Assembly (NCBI GenBank): GCA_937891015.1
Contig: CALAPY010000032.1
Coordinates: 1-64,000 of the forward strand
Reading direction: 5' to 3'
Source of the DNA: UBA2108 sp002713215
GTDB lineage: Bacteria > Bacteroidota > Bacteroidia > Flavobacteriales_G > Salibacteraceae
DNA length: 64,000 nucleotides
Under the pieces are notes generated by a model that did not search any database, was not told where the DNA came from, and worked only from the letters and a program-made list of their open reading frames with translations. Position numbers and translations under genes: made by a program. Below, one piece after another: positions 27,762 to 34,808 of the stretch (within the stretch, counting starts at the first letter, position 1; each line of letters begins with the position of its first letter).

Positions 27762-27769
27762 CAAAAGTA
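27762..27769 (-). promoter_or_regulatory. Candidate -7 box (TACTTTTG) for the exporter operon
   Basis: Minus-strand 27769-27762 reads TACTTTTG, matching TAnnTTTG, 36 bases before the permease start. A short imperfect hairpin (27743-27760, arms around TTCGGG) lies between the box and the gene. No well-spaced -33 TTG was found. Confidence 0.4.
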
Positions 27770-27783
27770 GAAATATTGCCGTC

Positions 27784-27812
27784 ATGGCTTACGCAAAAAA
27801 ATATTAGACCTG
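27784..27812 (+). other. A_AAA_AAA slippery heptamer and unresolved start of a GT4 gene
   Basis: The GT4 reading frame is open from 27771 but has no in-frame ATG, GTG or TTG before the conserved INGRFL segment. An ATG at 27784 reads MAYAKKY then stops at TAG 27805. That short frame ends in a run of seven A at 27795-27801, positioned exactly as A_AAA_AAA, and a -1 slip there joins it to the GT4 frame (MAYAKK-ILDLDNK). Other readings are initiation at CTG 27810 or ATA 27801, or a one-base error in the A-run. Confidence 0.45.
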
Positions 27813-28841
27813 GACAACAAAATCTACATTAACGGACGCTTCTTAAGCCAGGATTTATCCGGGGTACAAAAATTTGCCTGGGGGCTTTCAAGTGCCTTAA
27901 ATGAGTTGGGGATTAAGATTGTTTTTTTATGTCCGAGAAACATTCGGAACACCCCGGATTTCGGTGAGGTAAAACGTTTTGGAAATTTGAATGGACATGC
28001 CTGGGAGCAAATTGAATTGCCCCTTTATTTACAGCGCAACAAAATCACCGGCTTAATTAATCTTTGCAACTCCGCCCCTCTATACTCCAAAAATCAGGTT
28101 GTTACCGTCCACGATTTAGCTTTTGCCAGGCATCCGGAATGGTTTGATTCAAAATTCGCCAAATGGTACAACTGGATGATTCCAAGAGTAATTAATCGGG
28201 CCAAACATGTATTGACGGTAAGTGAATTCTCAAAATCTGAAATAGTTGATTTCTATGGTACCGAAGGCTCAAAGGTTTCAGTGATACCAAATGGAATCTA
28301 CTGGGACAAAGAATCTATAAAAGAATTCGAAAACCCAATAAAGGATAAATACATCCTTGCGGTAGGGTCGGATAATCCAAGAAAAAACTACGATTTACTA
28401 ATAAGAACCTTCGAGCAACTTGAACAGAATCAATTTAAGCTGGTGATTGTTGGGAGTCCCTCGAAAGCCTTTTCGACTTCTTCAAAAAAAGAAAACGACA
28501 AAATTGTCTGGCTACAAAATGTAGATAACAATAAACTAAAAGCCCTTTATAAGAATGCACATCTGTTGGTCTCCACTTCTTTTTACGAAGGGTTTGGTCT
28601 ACCAATTTTGGAAGCCCTGGAACTTGGTTGTCCGGTTTTGGCCAATGGCATTGAAGTGTTCAAAGAGATTTACAAAGACTCAATCAATTACTACCAGGAA
28701 AACAGTGAATCGGATTTGCACCTACAACTGAAGCAAATATTGGAATCGGATAAACAGCAGGTAAGTGTCCAATATTTACTGGAAATGTTAAGCTATAAAA
28801 GCGCTGGTATTAAATTAGTACAAATTCTAGGAATAACTTAA
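27810..28841 (+). CDS. Glycosyltransferase family 4 protein
   Basis: A cytoplasmic GT-B enzyme of about 343 residues. Conserved features are the N-terminal IYINGRFLSQDLSGVQKFA (acceptor side), VHDLAF, LTVSEFSKSEI, the donor-domain AVGSDNPRKNYDLLI and the GT4 signature STSFYEGFGLPILEALELGCPV with its two Glu residues. The usual start codons occur only at TTG 27906 and later, which would delete the conserved INGRFL region, so translation must begin upstream. I give the CTG at 27810 (MDNKIYINGRF) as a working start; see the slippery site at 27784. It is divergent from the ABC exporter operon and begins the plus-strand glycan genes. Confidence 0.85.
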   Translation: MDNKIYINGRFLSQDLSGVQKFAWGLSSALNELGIKIVFLCPRNIRNTPDFGEVKRFGNLNGHAWEQIELPLYLQRNKITGLINLCNSAPLYSKNQVVTVHDLAFARHPEWFDSKFAKWYNWMIPRVINRAKHVLTVSEFSKSEIVDFYGTEGSKVSVIPNGIYWDKESIKEFENPIKDKYILAVGSDNPRKNYDLLIRTFEQLEQNQFKLVIVGSPSKAFSTSSKKENDKIVWLQNVDNNKLKALYKNAHLLVSTSFYEGFGLPILEALELGCPVLANGIEVFKEIYKDSINYYQENSESDLHLQLKQILESDKQQVSVQYLLEMLSYKSAGIKLVQILGIT

Positions 28842-28867
28842 ATTTGCCCGACCACGAGAATATCTCA

Positions 28868-29992
28868 ATGAAAGTAGCTATAGTTCACGATTGGTTTGTC
28901 GTTAAAGGTGGAGCCGAGAAGGTGGTCAAGCAAATGCTTGAGTGTTTTCCGAGTGCAGAGGTATTCAGCCTTTTCGATTTCCTTTCTCCGGAAGACCGAA
29001 AGGAGATAATGAAAGACAAGAAGGTAAAGGTTTCTTTTATGCAGAAATTACCATTCGCTAAAAAGAACTACCGCTACTTCTTTCCGGTGTTTAGCAAAGC
29101 CATAGAATCCATTTCATTAAAAGGGTTTGATTTGATCCTTAGCTCTTCGCATGCCGTAGCCAAAGGAATAATTACTGAAAAAGATCAAATTCATGTGTGT
29201 TATTGTCATACTCCGGTTCGCTACGCATGGGACATGAAAGAGGACTACATGAAAATGGTTCCTCCCGGAGTAAGAAATATTGTTTCATGGAGGTTAAACA
29301 AACTGCAAAAGTGGGACAAGGAAAATGCGCATAACGTTACCCAATACATTGCCAACAGCAAGAATATTTCGAACCGAATAAAAAACAATTACGATAAAAA
29401 CTCATCAGTGGTATATCCGCCTATTGATACCGATTACTTCGTACCAGCTGATAAAAATGAAGCATACAACAATGCATTTTTAGTTGTTTCCCGGTTAGTA
29501 CCATACAAGCGAGTCGATTTAATCATTGAAGCTTTTAACCGACATCCTGAGTTAAAACTCAACGTAATTGGAGATGGCCCGGAGTTCAACAACCTTAAAA
29601 GCATAGCTAACCCTAACATTAAGTTATTGGGCTACCAAAGTGACCAAACGGTAAGAGAGTATTATCAAAGATCGCGCGCCTTGCTATTGGCTGCAATTGA
29701 AGATTTTGGAATTACTTCTGCCGAAGCTCAGGCATGTGGAACTCCCATTATTGCACTTAACAAGGGGGGATATTCGGAAACCGTTATTGACAAGGTATCC
29801 GGTGTTTTCTTCGAGGACCAGACTGTTGAAGAAATTGATACAGGAATTCAGCGATTTTTGGAAATTGAAGATTCCTTTGATGCGGTAAAAATCAGGAATC
29901 ACGCTGAGAAATTTAAAATAGACCGATTCAAAAAAGAATTCTTGTCTATTGTCAACAACACCATTGAAAAGTATCAGTTTTCAGTCGTTTAA
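28868..29992 (+). CDS. Glycosyltransferase family 4 protein
   Basis: A GT-B enzyme of 374 residues. It begins MKVAIVHDWFVVKGGAEKVV, a common GT4 N-terminus. Other family features are SSSHAVAKG, the CYCHTPVRYAWD block, SKNISNRIKNNYDKNSSVVYPP, the donor site VSRLVPYKRVDLIIEAF and the signature EDFGITSAEAQACGTPII. I chose ATG 28868; a TTG at 28844 would add eight residues but lies within a TAAATTTG box (28839-28846) that matches the -7 consensus. The final codons overlap the start of the ligase-like gene. Confidence 0.93.
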   Translation: MKVAIVHDWFVVKGGAEKVVKQMLECFPSAEVFSLFDFLSPEDRKEIMKDKKVKVSFMQKLPFAKKNYRYFFPVFSKAIESISLKGFDLILSSSHAVAKGIITEKDQIHVCYCHTPVRYAWDMKEDYMKMVPPGVRNIVSWRLNKLQKWDKENAHNVTQYIANSKNISNRIKNNYDKNSSVVYPPIDTDYFVPADKNEAYNNAFLVVSRLVPYKRVDLIIEAFNRHPELKLNVIGDGPEFNNLKSIANPNIKLLGYQSDQTVREYYQRSRALLLAAIEDFGITSAEAQACGTPIIALNKGGYSETVIDKVSGVFFEDQTVEEIDTGIQRFLEIEDSFDAVKIRNHAEKFKIDRFKKEFLSIVNNTIEKYQFSVV

Positions 29993-31190
29993 AATCCTTC
30001 TGCTAGGAGGTCTTTTTTTATTTCCGATTCTATCTTTAAAGGCATCGGCTATATTGCTAATCTTAAATTTAGTTCTAGCCTTTTTTTCGTTTGTCTATAA
30101 TCAGTGGAAGAACAAGCCTTCTTTATTGGTGCCTCCCATATCGGCTATCTTTCTTGTGAGTATTCCGATTTTATACTTCGTACACATATTTCTCTCTGGA
30201 ATTCCCGACGTCGCCTCCTTTCATTTCGAGAAAAAAATGGGGATGATCGCTGCTCCCCTCTTATTTTATTTTATTCATCAATCCAGGGAATCAATTCAGG
30301 TAAACACCTTCCTAAAATTATATGCAGGATCTTCATTGATACTAGCCATAACTACCATTGGTATCTTCTTTTACGGCCTTTCCATTTATGATGATTCTAT
30401 AGGAACACTTGCCTTTCAGATTCGAACCCTGAATGAAAGTCTTACCCAGCTCCATCCCACCTACCTTGGGTTGCATTTAATTGCAGCATCCTTTATCACC
30501 TTATATCTTTATCATAAACGTGAATTCAAGTCGTATTCATACCTCCTAATAATCTGCACCATCATATTGATAGCAGGGGCTGCATTATCCGGTGCCAGGA
30601 GCCCATTTATTGGACTCTTTATTGGAATGTTTTTCTACGTTTTTGCTTCTAAACTCTATTCCAAAAAAGCTAAAATTGGAGTTTCGCTGGCTCTTTTGAT
30701 TCTTCCCATTATACTTATACAAATACCCGTTATTGGAGATCGTTTTCAAGGAATAATTGAAATTGCCCAGTTCAATTTTTTTAGCGAAAATGCTGCTGAT
30801 ACCACGGTAAGATTTGCAGTATTGTGGTGCGATTTAGGGTTAATCCGCGAAAATTGGTTGTTGGGTGTTGGCACCGGTGAAATTCAATACCATCTCAATT
30901 TGTGCTATCAAATGATCGAATCGGAAACGGCACTTACCCAAGACCTAAATACACATAATGAATATGCCAATATCTGGATAGGAACCGGAATTATCGGAAT
31001 ACTTCTTTTTCTGGGATTCTATATTACCAGCTGGATTCGCTTTAAGCATTGGCTTCCTAAAATATTTCTGATTTTGTTTGGGATGGTATGCCTAACCGAA
31101 AATTTATTGGAAAGGCAACAAGGTGTCTTTTTTGTGGCTCTCCTCTTCTCTCTTTTTATTTTCCACGAATTAGATCAACCTACAAAATAG
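29949..31190 (+). CDS. O-antigen ligase/polymerase-like membrane protein
   Basis: A polytopic protein of about 413 residues with ten to twelve hydrophobic segments. The Wzy_C-type signature region is visible: a large periplasmic loop with LNESLTQLHPTYLGLHL, followed by AGAALSGARSPFIGLFIGMF and then THNEYANIWIGTGIIG near the C-terminus. Such proteins polymerise lipid-linked repeats or ligate glycan to a lipid or protein acceptor in the periplasm. TTG starts are available at 29949 and 29964; both overlap the end of the GT4 gene by tens of bases, which suggests coupled translation. Confidence 0.85.
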   Translation: MSTTPLKSISFQSFKILLLGGLFLFPILSLKASAILLILNLVLAFFSFVYNQWKNKPSLLVPPISAIFLVSIPILYFVHIFLSGIPDVASFHFEKKMGMIAAPLLFYFIHQSRESIQVNTFLKLYAGSSLILAITTIGIFFYGLSIYDDSIGTLAFQIRTLNESLTQLHPTYLGLHLIAASFITLYLYHKREFKSYSYLLIICTIILIAGAALSGARSPFIGLFIGMFFYVFASKLYSKKAKIGVSLALLILPIILIQIPVIGDRFQGIIEIAQFNFFSENAADTTVRFAVLWCDLGLIRENWLLGVGTGEIQYHLNLCYQMIESETALTQDLNTHNEYANIWIGTGIIGILLFLGFYITSWIRFKHWLPKIFLILFGMVCLTENLLERQQGVFFVALLFSLFIFHELDQPTK

Positions 31191-31214
31191 ATTAATCCGA
31201 ATAAGTAAGAAACA

Positions 31215-31490
31215 ATGTTTATTAGAGTTGCCATACCAAAAGCATTAAGATTACTATTCAAAATCCCGTTTTTCCGAATACGGTTTTATGGCATTCACAA
31301 AAGGATCATTGCCCCATTGAATTTATTCAAGGGAGTAGTTCAGCAAATTGTATTCAACGATTTCATTTTCCTGGAACTTCATATTGACGATTGGATTCAA
31401 GAGAATATCTACTTTTTAAATAGTTACGAAACTGCCGAATTACAATTTCTACAGGAATCGTTAAAACCTCAAAGTCGAGTATTAAAATAA
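31215..31490 (+). pseudogene. N-terminal remnant of an FkbM-type methyltransferase
   Basis: A 91-residue frame whose last third (LHIDDWIQENIYFLNSYET followed by ELQFLQESLKPQSRVLK) matches the segment that normally precedes the SAM-binding motif of FkbM-family methyltransferases. The protein stops just where that motif (V-D-I-G-A-N-x-G) should start, and no continuation is present in any frame downstream. The stop codon overlaps a TAACTTTG box that could drive the DUF1456 gene. I read it as a decayed sugar methyltransferase of the glycan locus. A small independent protein is possible but less likely. Confidence 0.6.
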
Positions 31491-31495
31491 CTTTG
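31488..31495 (+). promoter_or_regulatory. Candidate -7 box (TAACTTTG) for the DUF1456 gene
   Basis: TAACTTTG fits TAnnTTTG and ends 15 bases before the ATG at 31511. It overlaps the stop codon of the methyltransferase remnant. No clear -33 TTG. Confidence 0.35.
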
Positions 31496-31510
31496 CGCCA
31501 TAATTTATCT

Positions 31511-31933
31511 ATGGCACTTACGAATAACGATATAATTAAAAAACTTAGAGTTGCTCTGAAACTACGCGATACGGACATTGTCAAAATCCTGAAACTGGTA
31601 GATTATGACACCACTACCAGTGAAATTGGCGCTTTTTTTAGAAGTGAAGATCATCCCAAGTACAAACCCCTTCAGGATCAAATTCTACGCAATTTTCTAA
31701 ACGGCTTAGTCATATACAAACGAGGCCCCATGGATAGAAAGTCAAGCGCCTCCGCTAAAGCTTCGGGCGACACACGGAAGAAGCCAGCGCAAACCAAATA
31801 CGGTCGACCCAGGGCTTTTGAATCAAAGGAAGAAAAGGTTCCATCGGTGAAACACAAAAGATCACGCCCCAGGATTGTTGGTACCATTAATAGAAAAAAA
31901 CGAAAAGACAATTCTGATTCTGAGAAGGATTAG
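31511..31933 (+). CDS. DUF1456 family protein with basic tail
   Basis: About 140 residues. The first 75 match the DUF1456 (YehS-like) family, which normally has two such units: NNDIIKKLRVALKLRDTDIV, a second helical block, then RNFLNGLVIYKRGPMDRK. After residue 75 comes a Lys/Arg/Ser-rich tail unlike the usual second unit; it holds an ASAKASGDTRKK stretch encoded by a palindromic element shared with rpsA. Start at ATG 31511; an upstream in-frame TTG at 31493 falls in the promoter box. Function of the family is unknown; the basic tail suggests nucleic-acid contact. A DEAD-box helicase gene follows by 28 bases. Confidence 0.8.
   Translation: MALTNNDIIKKLRVALKLRDTDIVKILKLVDYDTTTSEIGAFFRSEDHPKYKPLQDQILRNFLNGLVIYKRGPMDRKSSASAKASGDTRKKPAQTKYGRPRAFESKEEKVPSVKHKRSRPRIVGTINRKKRKDNSDSEKD
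31746..31773 (+). repeat. In-frame palindromic element copy in the DUF1456 gene
   Basis: A GC-rich insert-like block (GCGCCTCCGCTAAAGCTTCG, then GGCGACAC) encoding SASAKASGDT. It shares GCCTCCGCTAAAGCTTCGG with the copy in rpsA at 35105-35132. The inverted-repeat arms are degraded in this copy. Confidence 0.6.
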
Positions 31934-31961
31934 TTAAGTACAGCTTATACGAGGAACTTAA

Positions 31962-33209
31962 ATGAAGTTTGCCGAATACAACATTTCCCGGGAAATTAAA
32001 GCTAATCTGGACCGAATGGGCTTTAGAAGGCCGACGGACATCCAGTTTAAGTCCATTCCCCATGTCTTGAAAAATGAAGATGTGTTGGCCGTAGCTCAAA
32101 CCGGAACTGGGAAGACAGCGGCATTCGGTATCCCTATGATTAGCCAAATTCAGGAAATCAAAAAACGAAGCAACACCAGTGGAATTCGAGGAATCGTTAT
32201 GGTTCCCACCCGTGAATTGGCCTTGCAAATCACTGAGGTATTCCATACGTTGGCTAAAAACACCAAAATAAGAACCATCTGCGTTTACGGTGGTACAGAT
32301 CAGGATCCACAGATAGAATCACTGGTACGCGGAATTGATATCCTGGTAACCACTCCAGGTAGAATGTTTGATTTGGTGAGTCAGGGGTATATTAAATTGG
32401 ATCGAATTAAAACTCTGGTGTTGGACGAGGCCGATCAAATGTTGAAACTCGGTTTTTATAAAGATATAACTGACCTTATCCGATTCCTGCCCAAGAACCG
32501 GCAAACCTTGTTCTTCTCGGCAACCATTGACGATCAAATAAAAAAGCTGGCGTACTCGCTGGTAAGAAATGCAATTCGAATCCAGGTTTCCCCCAAAGAT
32601 CCGGTATCAAAGAATGTAACACACGCGGTTGCTTCTGTTGAAATGGATGACAAGCGATTTTTTCTGGAGAGAATCATCAAGGAAAATGAGGGCTTGAAAA
32701 TTTTGGTATTTGTTAGAACCAAAGTTCGAGTCGAGCGGGTAAAAGCAGCCATGAAGCGAGTTGCCATTGAATCTGAAACTATACATGGAGATAAGGAACA
32801 AAATAAACGTGAGGAGGTCCTTAAGAGATTTAAATCCGGTGAAATAAGAATACTCATTACCACCGATGTCAGTGCAAGAGGTATTGACATTCCTAACGTA
32901 GATTTGGTAATTAACTACGATCTACCCGACAAGGCAGAGAATTATGTACATCGTGTAGGACGAACAGGAAGAGGAAAGAAAAAGGGCCGTGCCTTGTCTT
33001 TTTGCAGTTCTGAGGAACAATCTATTCTAAAAGACATTGAAGCTTACAATTCTGTCCCAATCGAAAAAATGGTCATAGAAAAAGAGGATTACATGGAAAC
33101 ATTGCTCTTTACAGATGATGGATCGAATGACTGGAAAGCATTGATGAACAGAGACGTTGAAATGAAAAAAAATAAGCGAAAGAAAAAGACAAAGAACAAG
33201 AAAAAATAG
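31962..33209 (+). CDS. DEAD-box ATP-dependent RNA helicase
   Basis: A 415-residue RNA helicase. Motifs in order: Q motif region (GFRRPTDIQFKSIP), motif I AQTGTGKT (residues 45-52), PTRELALQ, TPGR, motif II DEAD in LVLDEADQML, SAT, then the second RecA-like domain with VFVRTKVRVERV, TTDVSARGIDIPNVDLVINYD and HRVGRTGRG. It ends in a Lys/Arg-rich tail (about residues 400-415), typical of RhlE-like enzymes acting on ribosomal RNA or mRNA. It lies 28 bases after the DUF1456 gene and is probably co-transcribed. Confidence 0.95.
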   Translation: MKFAEYNISREIKANLDRMGFRRPTDIQFKSIPHVLKNEDVLAVAQTGTGKTAAFGIPMISQIQEIKKRSNTSGIRGIVMVPTRELALQITEVFHTLAKNTKIRTICVYGGTDQDPQIESLVRGIDILVTTPGRMFDLVSQGYIKLDRIKTLVLDEADQMLKLGFYKDITDLIRFLPKNRQTLFFSATIDDQIKKLAYSLVRNAIRIQVSPKDPVSKNVTHAVASVEMDDKRFFLERIIKENEGLKILVFVRTKVRVERVKAAMKRVAIESETIHGDKEQNKREEVLKRFKSGEIRILITTDVSARGIDIPNVDLVINYDLPDKAENYVHRVGRTGRGKKKGRALSFCSSEEQSILKDIEAYNSVPIEKMVIEKEDYMETLLFTDDGSNDWKALMNRDVEMKKNKRKKKTKNKKK

Positions 33210-33235
33210 CTATTGAAATGTAAGATCTCAAAGGC

Positions 33236-33316
33236 AAAATGTAAAAAAGGAAATTCTACAACCACTATTAATTGTCACCGTTTTTGAATTATTAGGTTGT
33301 TCCATTTTTACATTTT
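33236..33316. repeat. Intergenic inverted repeat after the helicase gene
   Basis: AAAATGTAAAAAAGGAA (33236-33252) and TTCCATTTTTACATTTT (33300-33316) are inverted copies with one mismatch, 47 bases apart; ACAACC and GGTTGT just inside extend the symmetry. It could fold into a long stem or mark the ends of a small element. There is no ORF inside. Confidence 0.4.
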
Positions 33317-33427
33317 TCTCTTTAAACTTTACATTTAATTAGTTGGTTATCTTGATTTTATTCACTTGTTTAATAAATTATAGTTCATGTTTTGAATAAA
33401 TTTGTGTGTACCAAAAAATTCAAAATC

Positions 33428-34549
33428 ATGTATAAACTTAATTCAGTTCTCATCAGTCTTTCTCTTTTAGTTTCTTTTAATCTATCCTCTCAGCGATTAT
33501 TACAACTTCTATATGATGTTCACAATGGAACTTCGTGGGATTATAGTGAAAGAACAACATATGACTACGATACTGTCAATAATCGTCTTAATTGGACATT
33601 GATGGAAGAATACAATTCAACAAGTTCCAAATGGGAGGTTTTTCTTAAAGATTATCATTATTATAATGCAAGTAACCAAATAATAAATGATTCAGGAAAA
33701 ACCTATAACTCTTCAACTAAAAAATGGGAAATTAATCAGGCAACCACCTACACCTACAACGGAAAAGGGTTACTTATTAATATGACTACTGCCGATTTTG
33801 CCGGGACCTGGGATAACCGGGATAAAACTGAATATACTTATAATGCTTCCGATCAACTTGTTAAAACAGAAACTTTTAGGTGGGTATTTGGTGCTTGGGA
33901 ACCTGAAAACAGAGATTCATACAATTACAATTCAAAAAAGCTGGTTTCAAAAATGATTTCCGAGGAATATGGGTTCTCAAAATTTGATTCGACTGAAATC
34001 ACAAATTACAGCTACACCTCATTTGATAGTTTAAAATCATGGGAAACTTTGGAATATCAAGCCGGATGGAAAAAGTCTGAAAAGGCAGAGTTTATGTATA
34101 ATTCAAGCGATTTAAGAACGCAAGGGTTAATCAAAGAATGGAATGGTTCATCTTATGATAATTTAGAAAAAACCGATATTTCAAGAAGCTCTTCAGGAAA
34201 TAAAAAATTCTGGGTCACATACGATTGGTTCTTCGGAAGTTGGCACAACTCGTGGCGAATGACTTTTATATATGACAGTAGTTCAACGCCATCTTCTGTA
34301 GCTTTAGATGATTTCAAAAATGAAATAAAACTGTTTCCAAATCCAGTAACAAGTTCCCTAAATATTAGTTTAAGAGCTGAATTACAATCGGAAATAACCA
34401 TTTTAAGCATGGACGGGACTACGGTTCGACCTAAATCTACAATTCAGGACAAGCCCATTGATGTCTCTGGATTAAGGAGTGGCTACTACATCCTTCAAAT
34501 AGAAAATCAGGAAGGTGTTTCTCGTAAAACTTTTATAAAATCGGACTAA
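33428..34549 (+). CDS. Secreted repeat protein with T9SS type A sorting domain
   Basis: A 373-residue exported protein. A signal peptide (MYKLNSVLISLSLLVSFNLS) precedes about 270 residues of short Tyr- and Trp-rich repeats of roughly 36 residues, each with a Y-x-Y-N core and a W-x-x-x-x-K/R element (for example TYTYNGKGLLINMTTADFAG and YTYNASDQLVKTETFRWVFG). The C-terminus is a type A sorting domain (IKLFPNPVTSSLNISL ... SGLRSGYYILQIENQEG). The repeats look like a beta-strand array similar to YD/RHS-like repeats. I chose ATG 33428 over an upstream TTG at 33392 because it gives the signal peptide directly. Function unknown. Confidence 0.85.
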   Translation: MYKLNSVLISLSLLVSFNLSSQRLLQLLYDVHNGTSWDYSERTTYDYDTVNNRLNWTLMEEYNSTSSKWEVFLKDYHYYNASNQIINDSGKTYNSSTKKWEINQATTYTYNGKGLLINMTTADFAGTWDNRDKTEYTYNASDQLVKTETFRWVFGAWEPENRDSYNYNSKKLVSKMISEEYGFSKFDSTEITNYSYTSFDSLKSWETLEYQAGWKKSEKAEFMYNSSDLRTQGLIKEWNGSSYDNLEKTDISRSSSGNKKFWVTYDWFFGSWHNSWRMTFIYDSSSTPSSVALDDFKNEIKLFPNPVTSSLNISLRAELQSEITILSMDGTTVRPKSTIQDKPIDVSGLRSGYYILQIENQEGVSRKTFIKSD

Positions 34550-34698
34550 TGCTGGCGTTGAGTTTTACTATTAGATAATATAGAACAACTAAATTCAAAA
34601 AACCAAGATCAAATATCCAACCTAAGTCATCCAAAGTGAAGCCATTGGCACTTAAAAGGCACCTAAACCCTTCAATGTAAATAATCCAAACTAAGCCA

Positions 34699-34728
34699 TT
34701 GGTAATCAGAAAATATCCACTACTTTTG
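34699..34728 (+). promoter_or_regulatory. Probable rpsA promoter (TTG ... TACTTTTG)
   Basis: TACTTTTG (34721-34728) matches the -7 consensus TAnnTTTG and has a TTG at 34699-34701, 19 bases upstream, as expected for a Bacteroidota primary-sigma promoter. The ATG of rpsA lies 80 bases downstream of the box, leaving a leader of about 75 bases. The rest of 34550-34698 shows no feature I can name. Confidence 0.6.
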
Positions 34729-34808
34729 CCGCCCGAAATCTGGTAAGCGGAAATCAGTTAGTTTAATTCTCTTAACCGTTCCGCAGGTTGAGATACAAGA
34801 AAGACAAT

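Noticed and set aside
13312..31490. Possible mobile island carrying the polysaccharide genes
   Set aside because: No integrase, transposase, tRNA gene or direct repeats at either edge, and base composition looks like that of the neighbours.
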